A stretch of 64,000 nucleotides of DNA from Chitinophagaceae bacterium (GCA_004322015.1 SCQT01000050.1:39513-103512); one strand, 5' to 3'. Shown: positions 38,792-47,768, counted from the first letter of the stretch. Program-made: numbers and translations. The notes: generated by a model not told the origin, from the sequence alone.

Positions 38792-38817
38792 AAACCTGTC
38801 GAATCTGAAGGTTTTTT
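38792..38817 (+). terminator. Candidate terminator after glycosylasparaginase
   Basis: AAACCT (38792-38797) pairs with AGGTTT (38809-38814) over 11 bases and is followed by further T. The stem is short and AT-rich, so the call is modest. Confidence 0.35.
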
Positions 38818-38946
38818 GATTTTTGAATTTCAGTAATTGTAGATTATATGTTTTTTTGATATTTGTGATTTCGTTCAAAATTGCAATGGAAAATTACCCC
38901 GGCCATAAAAGAAGATATTGCATTTTCCACGCCCCTGAATAAATCC

Positions 38947-38954
38947 TATCTTTG
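38947..38954 (+). promoter_or_regulatory. -7 box of ftsE
   Basis: TATCTTTG matches TAnnTTTG and lies 18 bases before the ATG at 38973. The upstream in-frame TTG at 38952 is part of this box and cannot be the start codon. Confidence 0.55.
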
Positions 38955-38972
38955 TCCCGTTATCAGACCCAA

Positions 38973-39674
38973 ATGGAATTTATGAACGAAAATGCATTAG
39001 TGATTTTGCAGAATGCCAAGATTTACCAGGGCGACTCCCTTATTCTGAGCGAAGTCAACGTTACTGTCAATAAAGGGGAATTTGTTTACCTGATAGGCAG
39101 GACAGGCACCGGTAAATCCAGCCTGCTGAAAACACTGTATGGCGAGCTGCCTTTAAGAGAAGGCGAAGGCTCGGTGGCGGGTTATGATTTAAAGAAGATG
39201 AACTGGAAAACCATTCCTTACCTGCGGCGAAATTTAGGGGTGGTGTTCCAGGATTTTCAACTGCTCACGGACAGGAATGTGCAGGATAACCTGATTTTTA
39301 CGCTGCGTTCTACCGGATGGAAAGACCGCGCATTGATAGAAGAAAAGGTCAACGATGTGCTTGACAAAGTCGGGTTAAAAACCAAAGGATTTAAAATGCC
39401 CTATGAATTATCCGGCGGCGAGCAGCAACGTGTGGACATTGCCCGTGCATTACTCAATTCTCCCAAGCTGATCCTGGCGGACGAACCCACGGGGAACCTG
39501 GACCCTGAAACTTCTGATGGCATCATGCAATTGCTTATTCAGATCGGGCAAGATTACAATACGTCTATCATCATGGCCACGCATGACTATCTGGTCCTTC
39601 AGAAATTTCCTTCGCGGGTGCTGCGTACCGAACATGGTAAGGTCATAGACAATGCCAGCGTCAGCTTTTCCTGA
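38973..39674 (+). CDS. ftsE: Cell-division ABC ATPase FtsE
   Basis: A 233-residue ABC transporter ATPase. Walker A is [14 protein letters not shown], the Q-loop region is [13 protein letters not shown], the signature is [15 protein letters not shown] and Walker B is [15 protein letters not shown]. The close match to FtsE ([37 protein letters not shown]) indicates the cell-division protein. With FtsX it controls peptidoglycan hydrolases at the septum. No ftsX is adjacent, as is common in Bacteroidota. The start is set to 38973 (38982 is also possible) because the upstream extension runs into the promoter box. Confidence 0.88.
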   Translation: MEFMNENALVILQNAKIYQGDSLILSEVNVTVNKGEFVYLIGRTGTGKSSLLKTLYGELPLREGEGSVAGYDLKKMNWKTIPYLRRNLGVVFQDFQLLTDRNVQDNLIFTLRSTGWKDRALIEEKVNDVLDKVGLKTKGFKMPYELSGGEQQRVDIARALLNSPKLILADEPTGNLDPETSDGIMQLLIQIGQDYNTSIIMATHDYLVLQKFPSRVLRTEHGKVIDNASVSFS

Positions 39675-39685
39675 TCAGAATACTT

Positions 39686-39716
39686 TTTGCAGGATTTTTA
39701 AAATAAATTACCTTTG
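39686..39716 (+). promoter_or_regulatory. Promoter of rpsO
   Basis: TTTG (39686-39689), a 19-base spacer and TACCTTTG (39709-39716) form a textbook Bacteroidota housekeeping promoter. The -7 box ends 40 bases before the rpsO start codon. The -33 part begins 12 bases after ftsE ends. Confidence 0.8.
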
Positions 39717-39756
39717 CGCCGGAAAAAAAGAGATAAAACATTTATTCAGACGCAAA

Positions 39757-40032
39757 ATGCCGTATTTAACTAAAGAAAAAAAAGCCAATATTTTTAAAGA
39801 ATTTGGCGGCAGCGCAAAGAACACTGGTTCTATTGAAGCTCAAATTGCCTTACTCACCGAACGCATCAACAGCGTATCCGGCCATTTGAATGAAGGTAAT
39901 AAAAAAGATTTCTCCACGAATCGTGGTTTACTTCAAATGGTAGGTAAAAGGAAGAGGTTGCTCACTTATCTTTCCCGTACTAACCTCCAGGGTTACCGTG
40001 AATTGATCGAGAAGTTAGGACTTCGTAAGTAA
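39757..40032 (+). CDS. rpsO: 30S ribosomal protein S15
   Basis: A 91-residue ribosomal protein that binds 16S rRNA early in small-subunit assembly. The sequence starts [18 protein letters not shown]. Typical motifs are [36 protein letters not shown] and [21 protein letters not shown]. The frame is open further upstream to 39652, but that part overlaps ftsE and the promoter, so the ATG at 39757 is chosen. It is followed by an intrinsic terminator and then pnp, the common rpsO-pnp order. Confidence 0.97.
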   Translation: MPYLTKEKKANIFKEFGGSAKNTGSIEAQIALLTERINSVSGHLNEGNKKDFSTNRGLLQMVGKRKRLLTYLSRTNLQGYRELIEKLGLRK

Positions 40033-40053
40033 ATCATGACCGTCACTGTATAG

Positions 40054-40090
40054 CTATTCCCAACTGACCAAGGTTGGGAATAGTTTTTTG
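40054..40090 (+). terminator. Intrinsic terminator between rpsO and pnp
   Basis: CTATTCCCAAC (40054-40064) pairs perfectly with GTTGGGAATAG (40073-40083) over an 8-base loop and is followed by TTTTTT. An 11-pair stem with a T-run is a strong terminator. It may be partly read through into pnp, or be a processing site controlling pnp. Confidence 0.85.
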
Positions 40091-40115
40091 TATATATTTT
40101 ATTAAAACATATTTT

Positions 40116-42332
40116 ATGAGTTTACAAGCAATTTCTAAAACCTTTGATATAGGGGATGGAAGAAATATTACCATTGAAACAGGTAAAGTGGCACGTCAGG
40201 CCAATGGCGCAGTGACAGTCCGTATGGGCGATTGCATTCTTTTTGCCAGCGTGTGTGCGACCAAAGAACCTAAAGAAGGGCAGGATTTTTTCCCTCTGTC
40301 TGTGGATTACCAGGAAAAATTTGCTTCTGCCGGGCGTATCCCCGGTTCATTTTTCAAACGCGAAGGAAGATTATCTGACTATGAAATATTGATCAGCCGT
40401 TTGGTGGACAGAGCTTTGAGACCTTTATTTCCTGAAGATTATTTCTGTGATGTACAGGTGGTTATCAACCTGATCTCTTCTGATCCGGAAGTGATGCCCG
40501 ATTCTTTAGCCGGATTAGCTGCCTCAGCGGCACTGGCCGTTTCTGATATCCCCATTCAGGAAATCATTTCTGAAGTGAGAGTGGGCAGAGTGGACGGGGA
40601 CTTCGTGATTAATCCAACGCGGGCTCAGTTAGAAAAATCGGATATGGAATTTATCGTAGCTGCTTCAGAAAAGAACATTATGATGGTGGAAGGAGAAAGC
40701 AAGGAGTGCAGCGAAGAGGATTTAGTGCAGGCTATCGAAGCCGCTCATCAGGCAATTAAAATCCAAATTGCAGCGCAAAAAGAACTCCATGACTTAGCCG
40801 GCTCTAAAGCTAAATATCTGGACTATTCAAAACCCTATGAAAATGCAGCATTAAAGCAAAAATTAGCGGAATATGCGACGGATAAAATTTACCGTATAGC
40901 CAAAAGCGCTTTGGGCAAAGCGGAACGTACGGATTTTCTGAAGAAAATCAGAGATGAATTTATAGAATCTTTAGGTGAAGAAGCAACAGATGATGATAAA
41001 AAAGCCACGAAACGTTATTATGATGACCTGGAATGGGAAGTAGTGCGCAAGATGATCTTGGATGAACACATCCGTCTGGACGGACGCGCTTTGGACCAGG
41101 TAAGGCCTTTATCTATAGAAGTAGGCTTGCTTCCTTCTCCTCATGGCTGCTCTCTATTTACCAGAGGGGAAACGCAATCTTTATCTACCGTAACATTAGG
41201 TACGCCGGAAGATGAATTATTATTAGAAAATGCAGCTACTTCCGTTTACTCGAATTTCATTTTACATTATAATTTCCCTCCTTATTCTACGGGAGAAGTA
41301 AAACCTATGCGCGGCCCCGGCAGAAGGGAGGTAGGCCATGGTAATTTAGCCATGCGTTCCCTGAAGCAGATGTTCCCCGGCAAAGATTATCCTTACACGG
41401 TTCGTGTGGTTTCAGATATTTTGGAATCTAATGGATCTTCCTCAATGGCTACGGTTTGTGCCGGCTCGTTGGCCCTCATGGATGCAGGTGTTCCCGTCCC
41501 GAAGCATGTGGGCGGCATCGCCATGGGATTGATTTCAGGAGAAAACGGGAAATATGCAATCCTGACAGATATCCTGGGTGATGAGGACCATTTGGGAGAT
41601 ATGGATTTCAAAGTGACCGGAACGAGAGATGGTATTTGCGGTGTGCAGATGGATATCAAAGTGGATGGCTTGAGTATGGATGTAATGCGTGAAGCATTGC
41701 AGCATGCCCGCAAAGCAAGATTATTTATCTTAGACCACATGTACCAAACGATTGCCGCCTATCGTCCTGAACCCAAGCCGCAGGCTCCGCGTGTGGAAAA
41801 GCTAATCATCGCCCGCGACTTCATTGGCGCTGTTATCGGGCCGGGCGGAAAAGTGGTACAGGAAATTCAAAGAGAAACAGGAGCTACTGTCAATATCGAA
41901 GAAGTGGACGATCATGGCGAGGTAAGGATATATTCTTCCAACAAAGATTCGATGGAGAAAGCGCTTAACTGGATTAAAGGTATTGTAACCGAGCCTGAAG
42001 TAGGTGAAACGTATGAATCAACGGTTAAATCCATTATGCCTTACGGCGCCTTTGTAGAATTCCTGCCGGGTAAACAAGGGTTGTTACACATCTCTGAAGT
42101 ATCCTGGTCTCGCCTGGAAAATCTGGACGGAGTTTTGAAAGAAGGTGATAAAGTGAAAGTGAAACTTACGGGTACCGATCCTAAAACAGGCAAATTCAAA
42201 CTTTCCCGTAAAATTCTGATGCCCAAGCCCGAAGGATATGTAGCACCTGCTCCAAGGAGAGAAGGCGGACATGGTAACAGGCGCCCGGGGGGTGGCCATT
42301 ATGGTATGAAGACAGAAGAACAAAACAGTTAA
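40116..42332 (+). CDS. pnp: Polyribonucleotide nucleotidyltransferase
   Basis: A 738-residue phosphorolytic 3'-5' exoribonuclease of mRNA decay. Two RNase PH domains lie at about 10-220 and 315-545 (GEVKPMRGPGRREVGHGNLA, FKVTGTRDGICGVQMDIK). A KH domain (about 560-620: IGPGGKVVQEIQRETGATV) and an S1 domain (about 625-695: YGAFVEFLPGKQGLLHISEV) follow. The tail is rich in Gly, Arg and His. The frame continues upstream to a TTG at 40074 inside the terminator stem. The ATG at 40116, giving MSLQAISKTFDIGDGR, is the proper start. It follows rpsO. Confidence 0.97.
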   Translation: MSLQAISKTFDIGDGRNITIETGKVARQANGAVTVRMGDCILFASVCATKEPKEGQDFFPLSVDYQEKFASAGRIPGSFFKREGRLSDYEILISRLVDRALRPLFPEDYFCDVQVVINLISSDPEVMPDSLAGLAASAALAVSDIPIQEIISEVRVGRVDGDFVINPTRAQLEKSDMEFIVAASEKNIMMVEGESKECSEEDLVQAIEAAHQAIKIQIAAQKELHDLAGSKAKYLDYSKPYENAALKQKLAEYATDKIYRIAKSALGKAERTDFLKKIRDEFIESLGEEATDDDKKATKRYYDDLEWEVVRKMILDEHIRLDGRALDQVRPLSIEVGLLPSPHGCSLFTRGETQSLSTVTLGTPEDELLLENAATSVYSNFILHYNFPPYSTGEVKPMRGPGRREVGHGNLAMRSLKQMFPGKDYPYTVRVVSDILESNGSSSMATVCAGSLALMDAGVPVPKHVGGIAMGLISGENGKYAILTDILGDEDHLGDMDFKVTGTRDGICGVQMDIKVDGLSMDVMREALQHARKARLFILDHMYQTIAAYRPEPKPQAPRVEKLIIARDFIGAVIGPGGKVVQEIQRETGATVNIEEVDDHGEVRIYSSNKDSMEKALNWIKGIVTEPEVGETYESTVKSIMPYGAFVEFLPGKQGLLHISEVSWSRLENLDGVLKEGDKVKVKLTGTDPKTGKFKLSRKILMPKPEGYVAPAPRREGGHGNRRPGGGHYGMKTEEQNS

Positions 42333-42338
42333 AAATAT

Positions 42339-42368
42339 AAAGCCGCTCTTTTACAGAACGGCTTTTTT
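42339..42368 (+). terminator. Intrinsic terminator after pnp
   Basis: AAAGCCG (42339-42345) pairs with CGGCTTT (42359-42365), followed by TTT. It lies 6 bases after the pnp stop. Confidence 0.75.
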
Positions 42369-42447
42369 AAACCCATTTTGAATAAGCAAAATCGGGCTTA
42401 ACAGATTTTACCCTCCTGATCCGAACAATATACCGGGCATTTTATCA

Positions 42448-42455
42448 TATATTTG
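42448..42455 (+). promoter_or_regulatory. -7 box of plsY
   Basis: TATATTTG lies 33 bases before the ATG at 42489. The in-frame TTG at 42453 is inside this box, so the longer frame is not the protein start. Confidence 0.55.
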
Positions 42456-42488
42456 CCCGTAATACATAATCCTTTAAAGGACGTTTCC

Positions 42489-43139
42489 ATGCCGGAAGTA
42501 TATCTTATTGTGTTGGCATACCTCATAGGTTCCATATCTAATGCCACGTGGATCAGTAAGCGCTTTTTTCATTTAGATATCAGGGAATACGGAAGTGGAA
42601 ATGCCGGCGCCACTAATACTTTTAGAGTCTTGGGACCGAGGGTGGGCACTTTGGTAATGATTTTAGATATGCTGAAAGGCGTGATTGCTGTAAAACTGGC
42701 TTATCTGTTGCCGTATTATGCCATGCCTGAGCACATGACTCAATTGATCAATTTTCAAATAGGGTTAGGTCTGGCCGCTGTAGTGGGACATATCTTTCCC
42801 GTGTGGTATGATTTCAGGGGAGGGAAAGGGATTGCCACCCTTTTTGGGATGGTGCTTACGATCCAGCCACTAGTAGCTTTAAGTTGTGTCGGAGTTTTTA
42901 TGCTGATGTTGTTCCTCACTAAGTATGTTTCTCTCAGTTCTATTTTAGCCGGTGTGGCCTTTCCGCTTTTATTGATTTTTATTTTCAGAGAACATGAATT
43001 AGTGTATAAACTATTTGCCATTGCCACTGCCCTGCTGGTTATTTTAACCCACCAAAAAAATATTCATCGTCTGCTCAGAGGCACGGAGAGTAAGGTCCCG
43101 CTAACCAAACATAGAAAGAAACATCATCATCTGCCTTAA
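42489..43139 (+). CDS. plsY: Glycerol-3-phosphate acyltransferase PlsY
   Basis: A 216-residue membrane acyltransferase with five helices that uses acyl-phosphate to acylate glycerol-3-phosphate, the first step of phospholipid synthesis. Motifs are YLIGSISNATWISKRF, REYGSGNAGATNTFRVLG (motif 1), VVGHIFPVWYDFRGGKGIAT (motif 2, the Gly-rich phosphate loop) and a final conserved region near FREHELVYK. The C-terminal tail is basic and His-rich. The start at 42489 begins MPEVYLIVLAYLIGS, matching the family N-terminal helix. Confidence 0.94.
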   Translation: MPEVYLIVLAYLIGSISNATWISKRFFHLDIREYGSGNAGATNTFRVLGPRVGTLVMILDMLKGVIAVKLAYLLPYYAMPEHMTQLINFQIGLGLAAVVGHIFPVWYDFRGGKGIATLFGMVLTIQPLVALSCVGVFMLMLFLTKYVSLSSILAGVAFPLLLIFIFREHELVYKLFAIATALLVILTHQKNIHRLLRGTESKVPLTKHRKKHHHLP

Positions 43140-43194
43140 ACAGGGCATTTTGGTATAGTGATTGCTATTCTTGTCGAAATAAACCTGTCTAATT

Positions 43195-43998
43195 ATGAAG
43201 AAGTATTTTATATCAGGGGTTTGTATAGCAATTCTTTGTTTTTCCTGTGCACGCGTCCCGTTGACGGGGAGAAAACAGCTCAATCTTATTCCTGAAAGTA
43301 CCATGGATCAACTGGCCGTCAGCCAGTACCGTTCTTTTTTATCAAGCAATAAAGTGGTGGCCAATCCTGATAACAGAGACGTGGAAATGGTGAGGCGTGT
43401 GGGAACCCGTATTGCTAATGCAGTGACCCAATACCTGGATTCGCATGGCATGGCAGACCGGGTGGCAGGATATCATTGGGAATTTAATTTAGTGGAAAGT
43501 AAACAGGCCAATGCATGGTGTATGCCCGGCGGCAAGGTGGTGGTTTATACAGGGCTGTTACCTATTACACAGAATGAAGCAGGATTGGCCGTGGTGTTGG
43601 GGCATGAGATTTCACATGCTATCGCCCGTCATGGGAATGAAAGGATGAGCCAGCAATTAATCGCACAGGGCATCGAAATTGCCGGAGCAACGGCTTTAGA
43701 CCGTGATCCGAAAGTGCAAAATATCTTCCTGCAGTCTTTCGGTATTGGAGGTAATTTGGGAATGTTAGCCTTTTCCCGCAGGGATGAATATGAGGCTGAC
43801 GAATTAGGATTAATGTTTATGGCCATGGCCGGATATGATCCGCGTGCTGCCATTCCTTTCTGGCAACGCATGACAAGGATGAGCCAGGGACAGAATCCGC
43901 CTGAGTTCCTGAGCGACCACCCCAGCGATGCAAATCGTGTGGCGCAAATAGAAAATCTAATGCCGACTGCCCTGAAATATTACCGCCCGCATCAGTAA
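43195..43998 (+). CDS. M48 family metalloprotease, probable lipoprotein
   Basis: A 267-residue zinc protease of the M48 family related to BepA/LoiP-type envelope quality-control proteases. The signal peptide ends in a Cys-rich region (ILCFSCAR), so lipid attachment at Cys18 is probable. The zinc ligands are His137 and His141 in HEISHAIARH with catalytic Glu138. The third ligand is Glu200 in RRDEYEADELG. A late SDHPSDANRVAQIENL motif is typical. There are no TPR repeats, unlike BepA. It converges with oxyR, 22 bases between stop codons. Confidence 0.92.
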   Translation: MKKYFISGVCIAILCFSCARVPLTGRKQLNLIPESTMDQLAVSQYRSFLSSNKVVANPDNRDVEMVRRVGTRIANAVTQYLDSHGMADRVAGYHWEFNLVESKQANAWCMPGGKVVVYTGLLPITQNEAGLAVVLGHEISHAIARHGNERMSQQLIAQGIEIAGATALDRDPKVQNIFLQSFGIGGNLGMLAFSRRDEYEADELGLMFMAMAGYDPRAAIPFWQRMTRMSQGQNPPEFLSDHPSDANRVAQIENLMPTALKYYRPHQ

Positions 43999-44020
43999 TG
44001 TTCAAAATAGTGAGATTCTT

Positions 44021-44962
44021 TCACCGGTGAATATCCACTATCTCTTTCTTTGCCTTCACTTTCATCTTTTCGGGTACCTGCAGTAATATTTCTTTTCTCA
44101 GGGCTTTCAGGATACCTTCCTTTACAAAATGCCGGTCGGTCACCAGGCTGATCTCTCTAACCGGCTCGGGGGTACGAAAGTATCTGACCATATCCAACTG
44201 TTCGCTGCTCAAATCGCTGATGGATAATTCGGGTAAAATAGTCCAGCCTGCATTCAGTTCCACCATACGCTTGAGCGTTTCCACACTCCCGGTATTATAT
44301 TCTAAATTTTTCAGGGCCCGTATATTTTCTTTTCTCGAACAAATATTCAACACCTGGTTACGCATACAATGACCTTCATTTAAAAGCCATATATCTGAAT
44401 GTGGCAGATCTTCAGGCCGGAGGATCTTTTTAGAAAAAAGGGCATTTTCGGGGGAGGTAAATACTACAAAAGATTCGTAAAATAGCGGTGTCTCATGGAG
44501 CTGCTTATCATTTAACGGCGTCGCCAGTAGGCCACAGTCCAGGAGACCTTTTTTTAAATGTTCAGACACTACTTCCGTAGGATACTCCCAGATCTCCAGC
44601 TTTACCAAAGGATAGTGGGCGGTAAACTTCGCCACTAAAGGAGGCAGCAGATAAGGTGCAAGCGTGGGTATAACACCTACTTTTAAAGCACCTCTTACTT
44701 CCCCCCGGTAACCGGAAACTATTTCGGGTATCCGCATGCTTTCTTTGATCACGGTACGTGCCTGTGCTATCACCAGCTTACCCATTTCTGTGGTGACTAC
44801 CGGAAGTTTAGTCCTGTCAAATAGTTTTACACCCAGCTCATCCTCCAACTTCTGGACCTGCATGCTTAAGGTGGGTTGTGTAACAAAACACTTTTCCGCA
44901 GCAGTCACAAAACTGCGGTAAGTGTCTAAAGCGATAATATATTCCAATTGTACGAGCGTCAT
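44021..44962 (-). CDS. oxyR: Hydrogen-peroxide-sensing LysR regulator OxyR
   Basis: A 313-residue LysR-type regulator. The winged helix-turn-helix is at about 1-60 (AEKCFVTQPTLSMQVQKLEDELG) and the LysR substrate domain covers about 90-300. Both redox cysteines are present: Cys199 in NEGHCMRNQ and Cys208 in LNICSR, identical in spacing and numbering to E. coli OxyR Cys199/Cys208. It is therefore expected to form the peroxide-induced disulfide and activate catalase and peroxiredoxin genes. None of those is adjacent. Its upstream region (44963-45123) contains tandem ATTG-rich repeats. Confidence 0.93.
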   Translation of the reverse strand: MTLVQLEYIIALDTYRSFVTAAEKCFVTQPTLSMQVQKLEDELGVKLFDRTKLPVVTTEMGKLVIAQARTVIKESMRIPEIVSGYRGEVRGALKVGVIPTLAPYLLPPLVAKFTAHYPLVKLEIWEYPTEVVSEHLKKGLLDCGLLATPLNDKQLHETPLFYESFVVFTSPENALFSKKILRPEDLPHSDIWLLNEGHCMRNQVLNICSRKENIRALKNLEYNTGSVETLKRMVELNAGWTILPELSISDLSSEQLDMVRYFRTPEPVREISLVTDRHFVKEGILKALRKEILLQVPEKMKVKAKKEIVDIHR

Positions 44963-44965
44963 TGT

Positions 44966-45031
44966 TTCATTGTTCTATTGCTTCATTGTTCTATTGCTTC
45001 ATTGATTGTTTGATTGCTTGATTGCTTGCTT
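44966..45031. repeat. Tandem ATTG-rich repeats upstream of oxyR
   Basis: TTCATTGTTCTATTGC occurs twice without change (44966-44981, 44982-44997). A degenerate third unit follows, then GATTGCTT-type 8-base repeats. The tract begins 4 bases before the oxyR start codon, so it lies in the 5' leader or promoter of oxyR. Confidence 0.75.
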
Positions 45032-45123
45032 ATTTTATTAATGGAGTGAATAGCAAATATATAAATATAAACTATTTGATATCATATTTTTATAGATAAA
45101 AATTATTAGCTTGTCTTCATATT

Positions 45124-46005
45124 TCAGCTTTTTTCTCCCCGTACCATTCTGTCATTCCCTGAAATATCCTTTTTAAGAATTATATTTATGAAATGTGCTT
45201 CCTTTAACAACTCTGCCACACAGGCTGCATAATTCTGATGAGTTTCAAAATATAACCTGCCGCCCTCCGCTAATTTTGCCTCGGATAATTCTACAATAGC
45301 CTTATAAAAATATAACGGATCATCGTCAGGAACGAATAAAGCCATTCCCGGTTCATAATCTTTTACCATTGCCGGTAACTCCGTTCGTTCCTTGAAAGGA
45401 ATATAAGGCGGGTTACTGACAATAATATCTGCTTGAGGCAACGAAGAAGTGTGTTTGTTTTCCATAATATCCATTTCATAAAATGAAATATTTGCCTGGT
45501 TATCCAAAGCATTTCCCTTTGCCATATCGAGTGCATCCTTACTCTTGTCAATGGCAAGGACTTGCCATGCCGGCATACTATTTTTCAGTGCAATGGCTAT
45601 GCAGCCGCTGCCTGTGCCAATGTCTAAAATTGCAAGAGGTTTTTTTTCATCTTCTTCTGATAACGGATACTCTTTTTTTATGTCTTCAATGATCCATGTA
45701 ACTAATTCCTCGGTTTCAGGCCGGGGAATGAGTACGTTTTTATTTACTTTAAACTTTAAACGATAAAACCAGGCTTCTCCTATGACATATTGTGCCGGCT
45801 CATGGTGCAGCAACCGTTTTCCCATCTCGTCCAACTTTTGCTGTTGCCAAGTAGTCAGAAAAATCCCGGATTTTGTAATACGGTCAAGCCTGGAAAGTCC
45901 GGTTACATGCTCAAAAACCATATCGGAGATTTGAGTGGCATCCCGCTCTGAGTAAAGCGGCAATAGTTCTTGTACGAGTCGCCGGAAAGACTCTTTAATA
46001 GACAT
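45124..46005 (-). CDS. prmC: Release factor glutamine methyltransferase
   Basis: A 293-residue SAM-dependent methyltransferase (PrmC/HemK) that methylates the Gln of the GGQ motif in peptide release factors RF1 and RF2. The N-terminal helical domain spans about 1-85. The SAM-binding motif is DIGTGSGC at 128-135 and the substrate motif is SNPPYIPF at 197-204. Starting at 46005 gives the family-like MSIKESFRRLVQELLPLY. A TACTTTTG -7 box ends only 5 bases before the ATG, so the mRNA may be leaderless. It is divergent from ribD. Confidence 0.95.
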   Translation of the reverse strand: MSIKESFRRLVQELLPLYSERDATQISDMVFEHVTGLSRLDRITKSGIFLTTWQQQKLDEMGKRLLHHEPAQYVIGEAWFYRLKFKVNKNVLIPRPETEELVTWIIEDIKKEYPLSEEDEKKPLAILDIGTGSGCIAIALKNSMPAWQVLAIDKSKDALDMAKGNALDNQANISFYEMDIMENKHTSSLPQADIIVSNPPYIPFKERTELPAMVKDYEPGMALFVPDDDPLYFYKAIVELSEAKLAEGGRLYFETHQNYAACVAELLKEAHFINIILKKDISGNDRMVRGEKS

Positions 46006-46010
46006 AACTC

Positions 46011-46018
46011 CAAAAGTA
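46011..46018 (-). promoter_or_regulatory. -7 box of prmC
   Basis: The minus strand reads TACTTTTG (TAnnTTTG), separated from the prmC ATG by 5 bases. Confidence 0.5.
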
Positions 46019-46056
46019 AGACTTGTAGCATAAATTCTGATTATCTTCGCTATTCA

Positions 46057-47109
46057 ATGAAAAATATTCATGAACAAATGATGCAACGTTGCCTGCAATT
46101 GGCAAAGTTCGGCATGGGAAAGGTAGCGCCCAATCCAATGGTGGGAGCAGTGCTGTTATATAAAGATAAAATTATCGGAGAAGGATATCACTCACAATAC
46201 GGTGAGGCCCATGCGGAAGTAAATTGCCTTCAAAGCGTGTCTGAAGATAAAAAACACCTGATAGAAAAATCCACTTTATATGTTAACTTAGAACCCTGTT
46301 CCCATTTCGGTAAGACCCCCCCCTGTACCCGATTGATTATCCATCATAAAATACCACAGGTGGTTATCAGCAATATAGATCCTTTTCCAAAGGTCTCAGG
46401 AAGCGGCATTGCGCAATTACGCGAAGCAGGCATAGATGTGACCACGGGAATATGTGAAGCGGAGGGCAAAGAACTGAACAAACGGTTTTTCACTTTTTAC
46501 GAAAAAAAGCGGCCCTATATCATTTTGAAATGGGCACAAACTGCGGACGGATTTATCGGGTTGCCAGGCAATCAAAAAGTGCCGATATCCAATGAATACA
46601 CTAACCGGTTAGTGCACAAATGGAGAAGCGGGGAATCAGCTATTCTGATAGGAACCAATACGGCATTGTCCGATGATCCGCGATTGACGAATCGCTTATG
46701 GAGCGGCAACTCACCGGTAAGGATCGTTCTGGATAAAAAACTAAGGCTACCCGAATACCTGCACATTTTTGATAATGAAGTCCCAACCTTGATTTTCAAT
46801 GCAGAAAAACAACAGAGAAGAAAGGATACTGAATGGATACAGATCCCATTCTCCGGAACCATTTTAACAGATATACTCCACGTTCTTTACGAAAAGAAAA
46901 TATTATCCGTCCTGATCGAGGGGGGGGCAAAAACGTTGCAATCATTTATTTCATCGGGTATCTGGGATGAAGCCAGGGTTATTTCGAGCAATAGCTTCTG
47001 CGGGCAGGGAATACCTGCACCCGTCCTGACAAAGCAACAACCTGTCCGGAAAGAAGAAGTTTCGGGAGACAGGATTTATTTTTTTGAAAATAAAAATAGG
47101 CCTATATAA
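46057..47109 (+). CDS. ribD: Riboflavin biosynthesis deaminase/reductase RibD
   Basis: A 350-residue bifunctional enzyme for the second and third steps of riboflavin synthesis from GTP. The N-terminal deaminase (about 1-140) has the zinc site His52 in AHAEVNCL and the two cysteines of EPCSHFGKTPPCTRLI. The C-terminal NADPH reductase (about 145-345) includes RPYIILKWAQTADGFIG, PVRIVLDKKL and SVLIEGGAKTLQSFI. The frame is open from 45970, but that part overlaps prmC antisense and has no homology. The ATG at 46057 gives MKNIHEQMMQRCLQLA, which fits. A TATCTTCG near-match to the -7 box lies upstream. It overlaps the next convergent gene by 8 bases. Confidence 0.95.
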   Translation: MKNIHEQMMQRCLQLAKFGMGKVAPNPMVGAVLLYKDKIIGEGYHSQYGEAHAEVNCLQSVSEDKKHLIEKSTLYVNLEPCSHFGKTPPCTRLIIHHKIPQVVISNIDPFPKVSGSGIAQLREAGIDVTTGICEAEGKELNKRFFTFYEKKRPYIILKWAQTADGFIGLPGNQKVPISNEYTNRLVHKWRSGESAILIGTNTALSDDPRLTNRLWSGNSPVRIVLDKKLRLPEYLHIFDNEVPTLIFNAEKQQRRKDTEWIQIPFSGTILTDILHVLYEKKILSVLIEGGAKTLQSFISSGIWDEARVISSNSFCGQGIPAPVLTKQQPVRKEEVSGDRIYFFENKNRPI

Positions 47110-47716
47110 AAATAATGTTATTTGCCATATCAATCTCATCCTGAATGATGGTGTGCCCCATATTTTCATATATTTTTTCAGTAACCGATGCTCCCATGCT
47201 TTTTAAGACATCGGTGGTTTCATTGACCCTGCCCACCGGAACATGAAAATCAGGTTCACTCGTTCCAATAAAAACCGGTGTATCCGCAAAATCTCCTTTA
47301 TAATTTTCCGCATAAATTTTATCGCCGATCAACCCACCTGTGAAAGCAACAATACCGCCATATTTTTCAGCATGACGTGCAACATATTCTAAAGTAAGGC
47401 AGGCGCCTTGTGAAAATCCCAGGAAATAAATATGATCTCTATAAATTCCCCTACCGCTAATCTTTTTTACGGTTTTTCCCACTAATTCCAAAGCAGAACT
47501 TAACCAGGGTTCATTCTCTGCAGGCTCTATCATGAAGGAATAAGGATACCAGGTATTGTGTGTCGCCTGAGGCGCATATAAAGCATAATCTTTTACAGTC
47601 AGATAAGCGGCAAGTGACAGGATATCTTCAGCGTTTGCACCTCTTCCATGTAACATAATTAAAGCTTTTGCCGGATTGTTCTTATTACCGGCTTCTATAA
47701 TTAATTCTTTATGCAT
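47102..47716 (-). CDS. Phospholipase/carboxylesterase family hydrolase (MhqD-like)
   Basis: A 204-residue alpha/beta hydrolase of the phospholipase/carboxylesterase (COG0400) family, cytoplasmic. An early motif is MLHGRGANAEDIL. The nucleophile is Ser102 in LGFSQGACLTLEY, with Asp in GTSEPDFHVPVGRV (near 155) and His188 in MGHTIIQDE. Its neighbours upstream on the same strand are a GNAT acetyltransferase and a ring-cleaving dioxygenase. This resembles the Bacillus pairing of MhqD with MhqO in quinone resistance. The substrate is unknown. Confidence 0.85.
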   Translation of the reverse strand: MHKELIIEAGNKNNPAKALIMLHGRGANAEDILSLAAYLTVKDYALYAPQATHNTWYPYSFMIEPAENEPWLSSALELVGKTVKKISGRGIYRDHIYFLGFSQGACLTLEYVARHAEKYGGIVAFTGGLIGDKIYAENYKGDFADTPVFIGTSEPDFHVPVGRVNETTDVLKSMGASVTEKIYENMGHTIIQDEIDMANNIIFI

Positions 47717-47768
47717 TTACAATTACTTAAAACCATGATGTAAGGAAACGGTATCATGCTTTTTATAT

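Noticed and set aside
39652..39756. N-terminal extension of S15
   Set aside because: It overlaps ftsE and spans the rpsO promoter; S15 begins at 39757.
44966..45031. CRISPR array
   Set aside because: Units are 8-16 bases, contiguous and without unique spacers, and no cas gene is present.
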